From NCBI GenBank assembly GCA_903899965.1, contig CAIULB010000010.1:1-64000 (forward strand): a stretch of 64,000 nucleotides of DNA, given 5' to 3'. Each line of letters opens with the position of its first letter. The first letter of the stretch is position 1. This DNA is from an uncultured Methylophilaceae bacterium. Lineage in GTDB: Bacteria > Pseudomonadota > Gammaproteobacteria > Burkholderiales > Methylophilaceae. Under the pieces are notes generated by a model. It was not told the DNA's origin. It did no database searches and was given only the letters and a program-made list of their open reading frames with translations. A program made the position numbers and the translations under genes. Of the stretch, positions 16,869 through 26,820 are shown piece after piece.

Positions 16869-18175
16869 TTTTTTAGTCTGAATTCCGCAGATTGAGCATG
16901 TGCTTGCAGCCCTTCGCCGTAAGCCAAAGTCGCGGCAACTTTACCCAAAGTTTGCGCACCTTCAGATGACACAAAAATTAAGCTTGAGCGTTTTTGGAAA
17001 TCATAAACACCAAGCGGTGATGAAAAGCGTGCAGTACGTGAAGTTGGCAATACGTGGTTAGGGCCAGCACAGTAGTCGCCAAGTGCCTCACAAGTATCAC
17101 GCCCCATAAAGATAGCGCCTGCGTGTTTAATCTTTTTGCTGAATGCCAGCGGATCATCCATCGACAATTCCAAATGCTCAGGCGCAATGTAATTGCTAAT
17201 CTCAGCAGCTTCATCCAAGTCGCGCACATGAATTAGGGCGCCGCGATCCGTCAACGAAGTTTTGATGATGTCTTGTCGTGGCATTGTAGTCACAAGTTTT
17301 TGAATACTTGCATGCACTTGATCCAAGAACGCTGCATCCGGACTCAACAAAATTGCTTGCGCCAATTCATCATGCTCAGCTTGGCTGAACAAATCCATCG
17401 CCACCCAATCAGGATTGGTTTTGCCATCACAAATCACTAAAATTTCTGATGGGCCAGCGACCATATCAATGCCAACTACACCAAATACACGACGTTTTGC
17501 TGCTGCAACATAAGCATTACCTGGGCCTACGATTTTATCGACTTGTGGCACCGTTTCAGTGCCATAAGCCATTGCGCCAACGCCTTGCGCACCGCCAATA
17601 CAGAACACACGGTCAACACCAGCAATCGCTGCGGCAGCTAGGACCAATTGGTTTTTCTCACCATTAGGCGTTGGTACCACCATGATTAACTCTTTAACAC
17701 CCGCAACTTTAGCTGGAATCGCATTCATCAACACGGATGAAGGATAAGCTGCTTTGCCTCCCGGCACGTAAAGACCTACACGATCTAAAGAGGTGACTTG
17801 CTGACCTAAAATTGTGCCATCCGCTTCCGTGTACTGCCACGAAGCCATTAATTGTTTTTCATGGTAACTTCGCACACGGTCAGCCGCGGCTTTTAAAGCT
17901 TCACGCTGTTCAGTTGGCAAACCATTCAAAGCAGCCACAAGCTCAGACTGCGGGATTTCCAATTCAGCGATTGAATTAGCATTGGTTTTATCAAAGCGGT
18001 TGGTATATTCCATGACCGCCGCATCGCCTCGTTTTTTTACGTCTTTAAGAATGCCTGCAACGACTTCGTCAATGTTATCGTCTTGTGCAGTTTCAAATGC
18101 GAGCAACGCTTTTAATTTGCTATCAAAATCAGCATCTGTACTAGAAAAACGTCTTAATATAATTTCAGTACTCAT
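16865..18175 (-). CDS. hisD: Histidinol dehydrogenase
   Basis: Zn- and NAD-dependent enzyme oxidising histidinol to histidine in two steps. The 436 residues carry the family signature region [24 protein letters not shown] near 230-255, the metal/catalytic [12 protein letters not shown], and APEHLEL with GPNHVLPT near the C-terminus. It is 36 bp after hisG and overlaps hisC by 4. Confidence 0.97.
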   Translation of the reverse strand: MSTEIILRRFSSTDADFDSKLKALLAFETAQDDNIDEVVAGILKDVKKRGDAAVMEYTNRFDKTNANSIAELEIPQSELVAALNGLPTEQREALKAAADRVRSYHEKQLMASWQYTEADGTILGQQVTSLDRVGLYVPGGKAAYPSSVLMNAIPAKVAGVKELIMVVPTPNGEKNQLVLAAAAIAGVDRVFCIGGAQGVGAMAYGTETVPQVDKIVGPGNAYVAAAKRRVFGVVGIDMVAGPSEILVICDGKTNPDWVAMDLFSQAEHDELAQAILLSPDAAFLDQVHASIQKLVTTMPRQDIIKTSLTDRGALIHVRDLDEAAEISNYIAPEHLELSMDDPLAFSKKIKHAGAIFMGRDTCEALGDYCAGPNHVLPTSRTARFSSPLGVYDFQKRSSLIFVSSEGAQTLGKVAATLAYGEGLQAHAQSAEFRLKK

Positions 18176-18211
18176 TGTATATTGAACCTATTTTCAAACT
18201 TATTTTTAAAT

Positions 18212-18850
18212 CTATTTACCAATCGCGCCAATAAAGGCATCCATCATTGGCTGCAATTTAGCGCGATTGAGTTTGTAAGATGCTTGATTCACCACCAAGC
18301 GGGAGCTCACTTCACCCACCTCTTCAACTGCCTTGAGGTTATTTGCTCGTAAAGTGCTGCCCGTGCTGACTAAGTCAACAATTACATCAGCTAAGCCAAC
18401 CAACGGACCTAGCTCCATTGAGCCGTAAAGCTTAATCAAATCAACGTGCATACCTTTTGCAGCAAAGTGTTCACGGGCTGTTTTCACGTATTTAGTTACC
18501 ACTTTAAGGCGCGCACCGCTTCTGATTGAAGCAAAGTAATCAAAGTCTTCACGCACCGCGACCATCATTTTACATTTGGCGATTTGCAAATCTATTGGCT
18601 GATATAAGCCCTCACCACCATGCTCATCAAGCACATCTTTACCTGCAATACCTAAATCTGCCGCTCCATATTGCACATAAGTTGGCACATCGGAAGCGCG
18701 CACAATAATCAGACGCACATCATCGCGATTAGTTGGCAAAATTAATTTGCGTGATGCTTCAGGATCTTCAAGCGCATGGATTCCTGCCGCCGCCAACAAT
18801 GGTGTGGTTTCTTGGAATATCCTGCCTTTTGATAGAGCGATGGTAATCAT
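18212..18850 (-). CDS. hisG: ATP phosphoribosyltransferase, short form
   Basis: First and feedback-controlled step of histidine synthesis. At 212 residues it is the short catalytic form, lacking the C-terminal regulatory domain of the 300-residue HisG. The family is known to need the HisZ regulatory subunit for activity and histidine inhibition. Motifs: [15 protein letters not shown] at the start and the PRPP loop [15 protein letters not shown] near 160-174. No hisZ is in this window. It begins 20 bp after the murA stop. Confidence 0.96.
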   Translation of the reverse strand: MITIALSKGRIFQETTPLLAAAGIHALEDPEASRKLILPTNRDDVRLIIVRASDVPTYVQYGAADLGIAGKDVLDEHGGEGLYQPIDLQIAKCKMMVAVREDFDYFASIRSGARLKVVTKYVKTAREHFAAKGMHVDLIKLYGSMELGPLVGLADVIVDLVSTGSTLRANNLKAVEEVGEVSSRLVVNQASYKLNRAKLQPMMDAFIGAIGK

Positions 18851-18870
18851 GTTGTTATCAATTTTCGTTA

Positions 18871-20136
<1,266 letters not shown>

Positions 20137-20454
20137 TTAAGCAGCCACTTCCGCTAATAATTTCTGCAATTCACCTTGCTCATACATGCTACGCATGATG
20201 TCTGAACCGCCTATAAATTCACCATTGATATAAAGTTGTGGAATCGTTGGCCAATTTGCGTAAACTTTGATGCCATCACGAATGGCTGGGTCAGCCAGCA
20301 CATCAACTGCAACTAGATTTTGCACACCACAAGCCTGTAAAATTTGAATCGCCAATCCAGAAAAACCACATTGTGGAAACTTAGGGCTACCCTTCATATA
20401 AAGCACAACTGGGTTACTGGTTACTTGACTCTTAATTGCTGCTTGAATATCCAT
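20137..20454 (-). CDS. grxD: Monothiol glutaredoxin Grx4-type
   Basis: CGFS glutaredoxin that binds a glutathione-ligated [2Fe-2S] cluster and pairs with BolA proteins in iron-sulfur trafficking. The 105 residues include KGSPKFPQCGFSGLAIQIL, the WPTIPQLYINGEFIGGSDI glutathione site and the usual C-terminal helix. ATG at 20454 follows AGGAG at seven bases; a TTG two codons upstream is rejected. Adjacent bolA supports the Grx-BolA partnership. Confidence 0.95.
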   Translation of the reverse strand: MDIQAAIKSQVTSNPVVLYMKGSPKFPQCGFSGLAIQILQACGVQNLVAVDVLADPAIRDGIKVYANWPTIPQLYINGEFIGGSDIMRSMYEQGELQKLLAEVAA

Positions 20455-20477
20455 ACTCAACTCCTAATAAAAATTCT

Positions 20478-20729
20478 TTATACGCGCTTGCCATTGGCTT
20501 GCCAGGCTTCTGGCGTGAATGTGCGCATTGAAAGCGCATGTATTTCTGAGCGCATTCTATCGCCCAGCGCCTGATAAACAAGTTGATGCTGCTGCACCAT
20601 ATTCTTACCCACAAAAGCAGGGCTTACAATCAAAGCTTCAAAGTGCTGACCATCATCGCCCAGCACTTCGATATGCTCGCAAGCTAATCCATTGGTGATA
20701 TACGTTTTTAATTCGTTCGCACTTAACAT
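20478..20729 (-). CDS. BolA family protein (IbaG-like)
   Basis: Small KH-like partner of monothiol glutaredoxins. The 83 residues contain the LACEHIEVLGDDGQHFEALIVS core and the conserved helix KNMVQQHQLVYQALGDRM with its single His ligand, ending in an LSMRTFTPEAW stretch. The short form upstream of murA corresponds to IbaG of gammaproteobacteria. 1 bp separates it from the upstream permease and 23 bp from grxD. Confidence 0.92.
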   Translation of the reverse strand: MLSANELKTYITNGLACEHIEVLGDDGQHFEALIVSPAFVGKNMVQQHQLVYQALGDRMRSEIHALSMRTFTPEAWQANGKRV

Positions 20730-20730
20730 C

Positions 20731-21507
20731 TTAGCCCCGTAATTTATATCCAGCTTTTAACATCCCAATAGTGATGAATGATAGGGCAATAAAGCTACCC
20801 ACGACAACACTTAAACTAAACCATGCTGAGATGTCACCTTGTCCAAAAAAACCATACCTAAAGCCATCAATCATGTAGAAAAAAGGATTTAGGTGAGAAA
20901 CCTTCTGCCAAAAAGGTGGCAAAGAATGTATGGAATAGAACACCCCTGACAAGAATGACAATGGCATGATGACAAAGTTTTGGAACGCCGCCATTTGATC
21001 AAACTTTTCGGCCCAAAGACCAGCCATAATGCCAAATGCACCTAACATGCCACTCCCCGCAATCGCGAAAGCCAAAATAAATAGCGGATGCGTAAGCGGC
21101 AAATCAATAAAACAAATTGCTACTAAATAAATACTAAAACCAACCACCAAGCCCCTAATAATAGAAGCCGCCAAGAAAGCCAAGAAAAATTCCAAATAGC
21201 TTAAAGGGGTAAGCAATACAAAAATGATATTGCCCATCACTTTTGATTGAATCAAGCTTGATGAACTGTTTGCAAAAGCATTTTGCAAGACAGACATCAT
21301 AATCAAACCTGGAATTAAAAATACTGTATAAGGCACACCTGGGTAGACTTCCACCCTACCGCCAAGCACATGAGAAAAAATCAAAAGGTACAAAAGGGCC
21401 GTCATCACTGGCGCAGCGACTGTTTGGAAGCTCACGCGCCAAAAACGTAGAATTTCTTTTTTAAATAAAGTCCATGGGCCACGTAAACGCTCATTAATTA
21501 AACTCAT
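20731..21507 (-). CDS. ABC-2 type exporter permease (YadH-like)
   Basis: A 258-residue six-helix permease of the ABC-2 family; the pair YadG/YadH is uncharacterised, with envelope export suspected. It opens with the re-entrant coupling helix (RGPWTLFKKEILRFWRV) and carries the family pattern IMPLSFLSGVFYSIHSLPPFWQKVSHLNPFFYMIDGFRY between helices 5 and 6. It overlaps its ATPase gene by 4 bp. Confidence 0.88.
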   Translation of the reverse strand: MSLINERLRGPWTLFKKEILRFWRVSFQTVAAPVMTALLYLLIFSHVLGGRVEVYPGVPYTVFLIPGLIMMSVLQNAFANSSSSLIQSKVMGNIIFVLLTPLSYLEFFLAFLAASIIRGLVVGFSIYLVAICFIDLPLTHPLFILAFAIAGSGMLGAFGIMAGLWAEKFDQMAAFQNFVIMPLSFLSGVFYSIHSLPPFWQKVSHLNPFFYMIDGFRYGFFGQGDISAWFSLSVVVGSFIALSFITIGMLKAGYKLRG

Positions 21508-22403
21508 GTGCGCCCCATCAAATCAACAAACACATCTTCCAAATCTGGCTCGATTAATTGCATATCTTCCACAGTGACATTTGCATTTCGAAGCTCAGCC
21601 AATACATACTCAACTTGATGAATTGCATTAAGCGAAAGTGTGTAATCTTGCTGCTCTTGGTTGCGTACTATATCTTTTAAGGTCGCAGGTAGCGCAGCTG
21701 ATAACTTGAGACGCAATTTCTTACCTGGCATGCTCGCCAATAAGTTCTTTGTGCTGTCAAGTGCTATCACTTCGCCCTGTTTAAGCAATGCAACACGCGA
21801 ACATAAAGTTTCGGCTTCTTCCAAATAGTGCGTCGTCAAAATGATGGTGTGTCCTTCGCGATTTAATCGCTTAATAAACTCCCATAACATATGGCGTAAC
21901 TCCACATCCACCCCTGCAGTTGGCTCATCAAGCACAATAACAGGCGGCTTATGAACCAGAGCCTGAGCAATCAAAGCGCGACGTTTCATACCTCCAGACA
22001 AACGACGCATGTTAGTGCCAGCTTTATCTGTCAATCCTAAGGATTCAATAACTTCATCTATCCAAGCGTCATTCTCAGCGCCCTTCCCAAAATAACCCGC
22101 TTGGAAACGCAACATTTCACGCACATTAAAAAATGGATCAAAAACTAGCTCTTGTGGCACGACACCCAAAGCATGACGCGCCTGCCGATATTGCGACATA
22201 ACGTCATAACCCATCACAGACAACTTTCCACTTGTCGGACGAGACAACCCAGCCAACAAATTAATCAGCGTAGACTTTCCAGCACCGTTAGGGCCAAGTA
22301 GTGCAAAAAACTCCCCCTGCTCTATCGTCAAATTCACACCATTCAATGCATGTAAAGCACCAAATTGCTTGTGTACTTGGTCTATTTTAATTGCGGGAGT
22401 CAT
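21504..22403 (-). CDS. ABC transporter ATP-binding protein (YadG-like)
   Basis: ATPase partner of the downstream permease. The 299 residues contain Walker A GPNGAGKST near 38-46, signature RLSGGMKRRALIAQAL, Walker B PPVIVLDEPTAGVD and the H-loop TTHYLEEAE. A C-terminal extension of about 75 residues is typical of ABC-2 exporter ATPases. It lies 35 bp after mlaB, the same context as in other betaproteobacteria. Confidence 0.9.
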   Translation of the reverse strand: MTPAIKIDQVHKQFGALHALNGVNLTIEQGEFFALLGPNGAGKSTLINLLAGLSRPTSGKLSVMGYDVMSQYRQARHALGVVPQELVFDPFFNVREMLRFQAGYFGKGAENDAWIDEVIESLGLTDKAGTNMRRLSGGMKRRALIAQALVHKPPVIVLDEPTAGVDVELRHMLWEFIKRLNREGHTIILTTHYLEEAETLCSRVALLKQGEVIALDSTKNLLASMPGKKLRLKLSAALPATLKDIVRNQEQQDYTLSLNAIHQVEYVLAELRNANVTVEDMQLIEPDLEDVFVDLMGRT

Positions 22404-22438
22404 AGGTTCCTCGGGCTAGAAATTTGCCCAATCGTTAT

Positions 22439-22732
22439 TTAATGCGTGACTTGCGGAATTAAGTCCACCACACCATACAGCGCAATCAAACTTAATAAAT
22501 TTTTTGGGAAATTAGCGAATCTTAAGTCGCATTTTTTGACTTTTGCCAAACGCAACCATTCAAACATCAAACTAATGCTTGCTGTATCCACATGCGTTAC
22601 TTTTTCCAAATCAATCACCAATGCACCAGCCATCAGCAAATTATTGCTTTCAGCTAGAAGCGTGTGTGCGTGGGCAATAGTAATATCACCATCAATTTGC
22701 CAGCAATTATTTGATATGTTGATTTGCGCCAA
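22439..22732 (-). CDS. mlaB: STAS-domain protein of the Mla system (MlaB-like)
   Basis: Cytoplasmic STAS subunit that steadies the MlaF ATPase. The 97 residues have the STAS pattern GALVIDLEKVTHVDTASISLMFEWLRLA with the conserved Asp-Thr-Ala/Ser loop near 52-56. The apparent start is TTG at 22732, as no ATG lies in frame before the fold. It follows mlaC by 31 bp. Identification rests on domain plus position. Confidence 0.82.
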   Translation of the reverse strand: MAQINISNNCWQIDGDITIAHAHTLLAESNNLLMAGALVIDLEKVTHVDTASISLMFEWLRLAKVKKCDLRFANFPKNLLSLIALYGVVDLIPQVTH

Positions 22733-22763
22733 TTAATTTCTCAATCAATATGCTGAAGTTGAA

Positions 22764-23381
22764 TTATTTCTTACCTGCAGCGTTACTTTTGTTCTTATCA
22801 GCAAGTTTTTGAATCAAGCCATCCATGCCGCCTTGACGTACTTCATTACTAAACTGACCGCGATAATTAGTCACCAAGCTTACCCCCTCAATCGTGATGT
22901 CATAAACCTTCCATACATCGCCAACCTGCTCAAGGCTGTAATCCACCGCTAACGGCTGACCACCTGGTTGCAAAATTTGTGTTTTCACGACAACGTCTTT
23001 GTCGTCTGCAGAATCACGCAAAGGCTTGTACTCAATCGTTTGATTGCGATATTTTGAAAGTGCAGAAGCATAAGTTCTAATCAGCAAGCTACGGAACTCG
23101 CGTTCAAACGCATCCTGTTGATCTTTGGTAGCCTTACTGAAGTTTTTACCCAACACCAATTTACAAACATGGTCGAAATTAAAGTTAGGAACAATTTTCT
23201 CTTCAGCTAATGCAAAAATCTTTTCTTGATCGCCGCTTTGAATGGCTTTGTCTTTTTTAACAATAGCAAGCACATCATCAGCCACTGATTTTACAAAGAC
23301 ATCTGCAGGAACAGTTGCTTGAGCCAATGCCGAACAAGCAAACATCATTAGACCTAAAAAAAGAATACTTACATTTTTCAT
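22764..23381 (-). CDS. mlaC: Phospholipid-binding protein MlaC
   Basis: Periplasmic lipid shuttle between the outer-membrane MlaA complex and the inner-membrane MlaFEDB ATPase. The 205 residues have a signal peptide ending near ALAQA (residue 22), then the MlaC/Ttg2D fold (VPNFNFDHVCKLVLGKNF, FRSLLIRTYASALSKYRN, DVWKVYDITIEGVSLVTNYR). The gene begins 1 bp after mlaD. No mlaA is in the window. Confidence 0.93.
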   Translation of the reverse strand: MKNVSILFLGLMMFACSALAQATVPADVFVKSVADDVLAIVKKDKAIQSGDQEKIFALAEEKIVPNFNFDHVCKLVLGKNFSKATKDQQDAFEREFRSLLIRTYASALSKYRNQTIEYKPLRDSADDKDVVVKTQILQPGGQPLAVDYSLEQVGDVWKVYDITIEGVSLVTNYRGQFSNEVRQGGMDGLIQKLADKNKSNAAGKK

Positions 23382-23382
23382 T

Positions 23383-23871
23383 TTATTCCGCTGCCTTTGT
23401 TGTTTCAGAAGACTTAGTATCTGAAGCTTTGTTATATAGGAACTGACTGATCATTTTTTCAAGCACGACTGCATCTTGCGTATGTGATATTTTGTCGCCA
23501 TTTTTGAGGACTGTCTCTTCACCGCCTGCTTCAAGGCCAATATATTGCTCACCTAGCAAACCAGCAGTGTAAATATTCGCAAAAGTATCTTTAGGAAACT
23601 CATAGCGTTTGTCTAATTTAATTGTCACCTTTGCTTCATAGTCTTTGCTATCAAACACAATCCCGTCAACACGACCAATTACAACACCTGCGCTTTTCAC
23701 TGGGGCATGCGGTTTTAGGCCTCCAATGTTTTCAAATGCTGCAGTTACAGTGTATGTTTCTCCAATATTACTTGATGTCAGATTGCCAACTTTAAGCGCC
23801 AAGCCAAATATTGCAGCTAGTCCTAAAGCAACAAACACTCCGACCCATAAATCTATTGTTGTGCGTTCCAT
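23383..23871 (-). CDS. mlaD: MCE-family protein MlaD
   Basis: Inner-membrane-anchored MCE protein forming the hexameric lipid channel. The 162 residues have one N-terminal helix (about 8-28) and an MCE domain (YTVTAAFENIGGLKPHAPVKSAGVVIGRV near 38-68) with the loop GLLGEQYIGLE near 115. ATG at 23871 follows GGAGG. It is 38 bp after mlaE. Confidence 0.95.
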   Translation of the reverse strand: MERTTIDLWVGVFVALGLAAIFGLALKVGNLTSSNIGETYTVTAAFENIGGLKPHAPVKSAGVVIGRVDGIVFDSKDYEAKVTIKLDKRYEFPKDTFANIYTAGLLGEQYIGLEAGGEETVLKNGDKISHTQDAVVLEKMISQFLYNKASDTKSSETTKAAE

Positions 23872-23909
23872 GCCACCTCCAATTTAATACCGTTACAAAT
23901 AATTTTTAA

Positions 23910-24701
23910 TTAAGCGCCTATCATGAAGGCTGTCAAAATAAAGTCTAATCCCAACACTGCCAATGATGAATTCACTACTGTTCTTGTTGTAGCACGACTA
24001 ACGCCCTCAGCAGTCGGGGGTGCATCATATCCTTCAAATAGAGCAATCATGGTACATACAACACCAAACACCACACTCTTGATGACACCATTCACAATGT
24101 CATCACGAAAATCTACACTCGCCTGCATTTGGGACCAGAAAGCACCAGAGTCAACACCAATAATCGGCACAGCCACGAAATAGCCACCCAATACACCAAC
24201 CATAGAAAACAAAGCCGCCAAAATTGGCATTGAAATCACGCCCGCCCAGAATCTTGGAGCAATCACTCGTGCCACGGGGCTAACTGCCATCATTTCCATA
24301 GCTGACAATTGCTCCGTTGCCTTCATCAAACCAATTTCCGCTGTAATCGCAGTGCCCGCCCGACCTGCAAATAATAATGCTGTCACCACCGGGCCTAATT
24401 CCCGCACCAATGAAAGTGCAACCAATACACCAATCGCCTCGGATGAACCATATTTCTGAAGGGTGTTGTAGCCTTGCAAGCCAAGTACCATACCAACAAA
24501 AAAGGCTGAAACTAAAATAATCAATAACGAAAGGACACCTGTTGCGAAAATCTCACGGACAATCAATCGCGGCCGTTTAAAACTCTCAAACAAATAAAAA
24601 CCAATATATGAGAATAAGCGTGCCCCAGCACCTATACGCCAAACACCCTCAATGACACGATGACCTAAACCAGTGAATACGCATTGCAGCCCCTTAAACA
24701 T
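23910..24701 (-). CDS. mlaE: ABC transporter permease MlaE
   Basis: Permease of the phospholipid ABC transporter. The 263 residues carry the MlaE pattern of four to six helices, with AELGPV-type motif [27 protein letters not shown] near 100-130 and [16 protein letters not shown] at 24701 is chosen for spacing to GAGG, with another ATG one codon upstream. It overlaps the mlaF end by 8 bp. Confidence 0.94.
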   Translation of the reverse strand: MFKGLQCVFTGLGHRVIEGVWRIGAGARLFSYIGFYLFESFKRPRLIVREIFATGVLSLLIILVSAFFVGMVLGLQGYNTLQKYGSSEAIGVLVALSLVRELGPVVTALLFAGRAGTAITAEIGLMKATEQLSAMEMMAVSPVARVIAPRFWAGVISMPILAALFSMVGVLGGYFVAVPIIGVDSGAFWSQMQASVDFRDDIVNGVIKSVVFGVVCTMIALFEGYDAPPTAEGVSRATTRTVVNSSLAVLGLDFILTAFMIGA

Positions 24702-25512
24702 CATGACCTCTTAACATTTCTCGCTTGTAATCTGCCGCTGGATAATGGAATGGCACAGGACCGTCGGCTTCACCATGCACGAACTGATGCACAAACGGCT
24801 TATCAGAATTACGCAACTGGTCAGGCGTCCCTTCTGCAACAACCACACCATCAGACACGAAGTAGACATAATCAACAAAACTAAAGGTTTCATGCACATC
24901 GTGTGTTACCACAATAGATGTAGCGCCAAGTGCATCATTCAAGCTACGGATTAAATTACACACAACACCCATAGAAATCGGATCGAGGCCTGCAAATGGC
25001 TCGTCATACATAATAATTTGTGGATCAAGTGCCACTGCACGCGCCAAAGCAACACGTCGCGCCATGCCCCCTGAGAGCTCGGTTGGCATTAAATTGTGAG
25101 CTCCACGCAAACCAACTGCATTTAGTTTAAGCATCACAAAATCGCGCACCATGGATTCTGGCAAATCGGTATGTTCGCGAATTGGGAAAGCAACGTTTTC
25201 GTAAACGGATAAATCGGTGAACAAGGCGCCAAACTGAAACAACATACCCATTTTATGGCGCAAATTATACAAACCATCAATGCTTTGCTTGTGAACCACA
25301 TCACCATCAACACGCACCTCACCCACATTTGGCTTGAGTTGCCCACCAATGAGACGAAGCAAGGTAGTTTTACCGCTACCGCTACCGCCCATAATGGCAA
25401 CCACCTTGCCACGCGGGAACACCATATTGATGCCTTTGTGTAGCAATCGGCCTTTATAGCCAAACGAGAGATTATCAATTTCGACGATGTTGTCGGACAT
25501 AATTTTTTGCAT
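24694..25512 (-). CDS. mlaF: ABC transporter ATP-binding protein MlaF
   Basis: ATPase of the Mla system, maintaining outer-membrane lipid asymmetry. The 272 residues have Walker [10 protein letters not shown] near 39-47, signature [15 protein letters not shown], Walker [14 protein letters not shown] and H-loop VVTHDVHET. Two starts are possible (ATG 25512 or ATG 25500) and neither has a good ribosome-binding site. First gene of mlaFEDCB, apparently leading a long minus-strand run to murA and hisG. Confidence 0.94.
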   Translation of the reverse strand: MQKIMSDNIVEIDNLSFGYKGRLLHKGINMVFPRGKVVAIMGGSGSGKTTLLRLIGGQLKPNVGEVRVDGDVVHKQSIDGLYNLRHKMGMLFQFGALFTDLSVYENVAFPIREHTDLPESMVRDFVMLKLNAVGLRGAHNLMPTELSGGMARRVALARAVALDPQIIMYDEPFAGLDPISMGVVCNLIRSLNDALGATSIVVTHDVHETFSFVDYVYFVSDGVVVAEGTPDQLRNSDKPFVHQFVHGEADGPVPFHYPAADYKREMLRGHDV

Positions 25513-25554
25513 TAAAAGTATTGCGCTATTTTAATGCAAATTCAGTGCGATTGA

Positions 25555-25602
25555 TAATAGAAAAGAAAAAGCCCGCAAAGGCGGGCTTTTTCTTTTCTAT
25601 TA
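25555..25602. terminator. Very long bidirectional Rho-independent terminator
   Basis: Perfect inverted repeat with 22-base arms (25555-25576 and 25581-25602) around a 4-base loop. The core is GCCCGC-AAAG-GCGGGC flanked by A-runs and T-runs. It works in either direction on paper. It lies 24 bp past the ccsA stop and 42 bp before mlaF, so it closes the resB-ccsA transcript. Confidence 0.9.
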
Positions 25603-25626
25603 CGCCAACTTAATACGTGTTGAGAA

Positions 25627-26790
25627 CTATAACGTGCCGTAGGAATGCAATCCTGAAAGGAACATATTCACGCCCAAGAATGCGAATGTTGTGACAAGCA
25701 AACCAATCAACGCCCACCATGCGAGCATGGGCCCACGCAGACCTTTCACTAAGCGTAAATGCAACCATGCGGCATAGTTCAGCCAAACGATAAGCGCCCA
25801 TGTTTCTTTTGCGTCCCATGACCAATAACCGCCCCAAGCTTCTGCGGCCCACACAGCGCCCAAAATTGTGGCAATAGTAAAGAAGGCAAACCCAACTGAA
25901 ATCGCTTTATACATAAGATCATCAAGCAAATCAGCCGATGGCAAACGAGAAACTAAGTATCCTTTATTCACCAACAAGTACGCACTCGCGACCATCGCGG
26001 CCAAAGAAAAAGCACCATAACCAACAAAATTTGCTGGCACATGGATTTTCATCCAATAAGACTGCAATGCTGGCACAAGCGGCTGAATGCCATTGGCATG
26101 ACGACTAAACGTATACCAAAGGATAAAGCCAACTGCAGAACTCACAACCAACAGCACAAATCCACCAAGCTGTTTTGTTGCATAGCGTTGCTCATAATAA
26201 AGATACATCAAAGAAGTAATCAGACAGAACAGGATGAAGACTTCGTACAAGTTACTAAGTGGGATATGACCAACATCTGGTGCAATTAAGTATGACTCAT
26301 ACCAACGCACCATTAAGCCCACAAAGCCCATAAGCACTGCCGCCCATGTAAGGCTTGTTGCAACCTTCCCTGTAAACGCAGAGCGCGCAAAAAGTGCGAA
26401 CCAATAAGTAAGCATCGCCAATACGAATAAGACATTCATCCACATCACAGCGGTTTGACTGCCAATCAAGAACTTCAAAAAGAAGACGCTATTCGCACTA
26501 TCTAAATCACCATGATAAAGATTAATTGAGAACAAACTTAATGTTGCAATGCCAACCAACAACAATCTGACTGGCTTCCAACACCATCCCAACAAACTAA
26601 ATACGACACCCGCACCAAATAAGAATGTAGTTTCGTAGACATCCATAAATTGGCTGTATTTTGAATAAGCAAATACGGTCGATGCCATCAGCACAATTGC
26701 ATAAAGCCAATCCCTCCAGCCAAGCTGGCTGATAAATGGCACTGGATCATCACTAATATTGGTTGGGTTTAAGTTTTTTTTGTTCGCCAT
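25627..26790 (-). CDS. ccsA: System II cytochrome c biogenesis protein CcsA/ResC (CcsB-type)
   Basis: Haem-handling subunit of the cytochrome c synthase of System II. The 387 residues are mostly membrane helices, with the WWD-type haem motif WGGYWSWDAKETWALIVWLNYAAWLH near 310-335 and conserved His residues flanking it. It follows resB by 30 bp. Required for the c-type haems of PetC and cytochrome c4 encoded nearby. Confidence 0.93.
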   Translation of the reverse strand: MANKKNLNPTNISDDPVPFISQLGWRDWLYAIVLMASTVFAYSKYSQFMDVYETTFLFGAGVVFSLLGWCWKPVRLLLVGIATLSLFSINLYHGDLDSANSVFFLKFLIGSQTAVMWMNVLFVLAMLTYWFALFARSAFTGKVATSLTWAAVLMGFVGLMVRWYESYLIAPDVGHIPLSNLYEVFILFCLITSLMYLYYEQRYATKQLGGFVLLVVSSAVGFILWYTFSRHANGIQPLVPALQSYWMKIHVPANFVGYGAFSLAAMVASAYLLVNKGYLVSRLPSADLLDDLMYKAISVGFAFFTIATILGAVWAAEAWGGYWSWDAKETWALIVWLNYAAWLHLRLVKGLRGPMLAWWALIGLLVTTFAFLGVNMFLSGLHSYGTL

Positions 26791-26820
26791 GGCGTTATCC
26801 TAGAGAAGACTGATGAGTAT

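Noticed and set aside
25555-25602. Long palindrome as an IS end or transposon relic
   Set aside because: A and T runs flank a GC core with a 4-base loop, the form of a terminator; no transposase or target duplication nearby.
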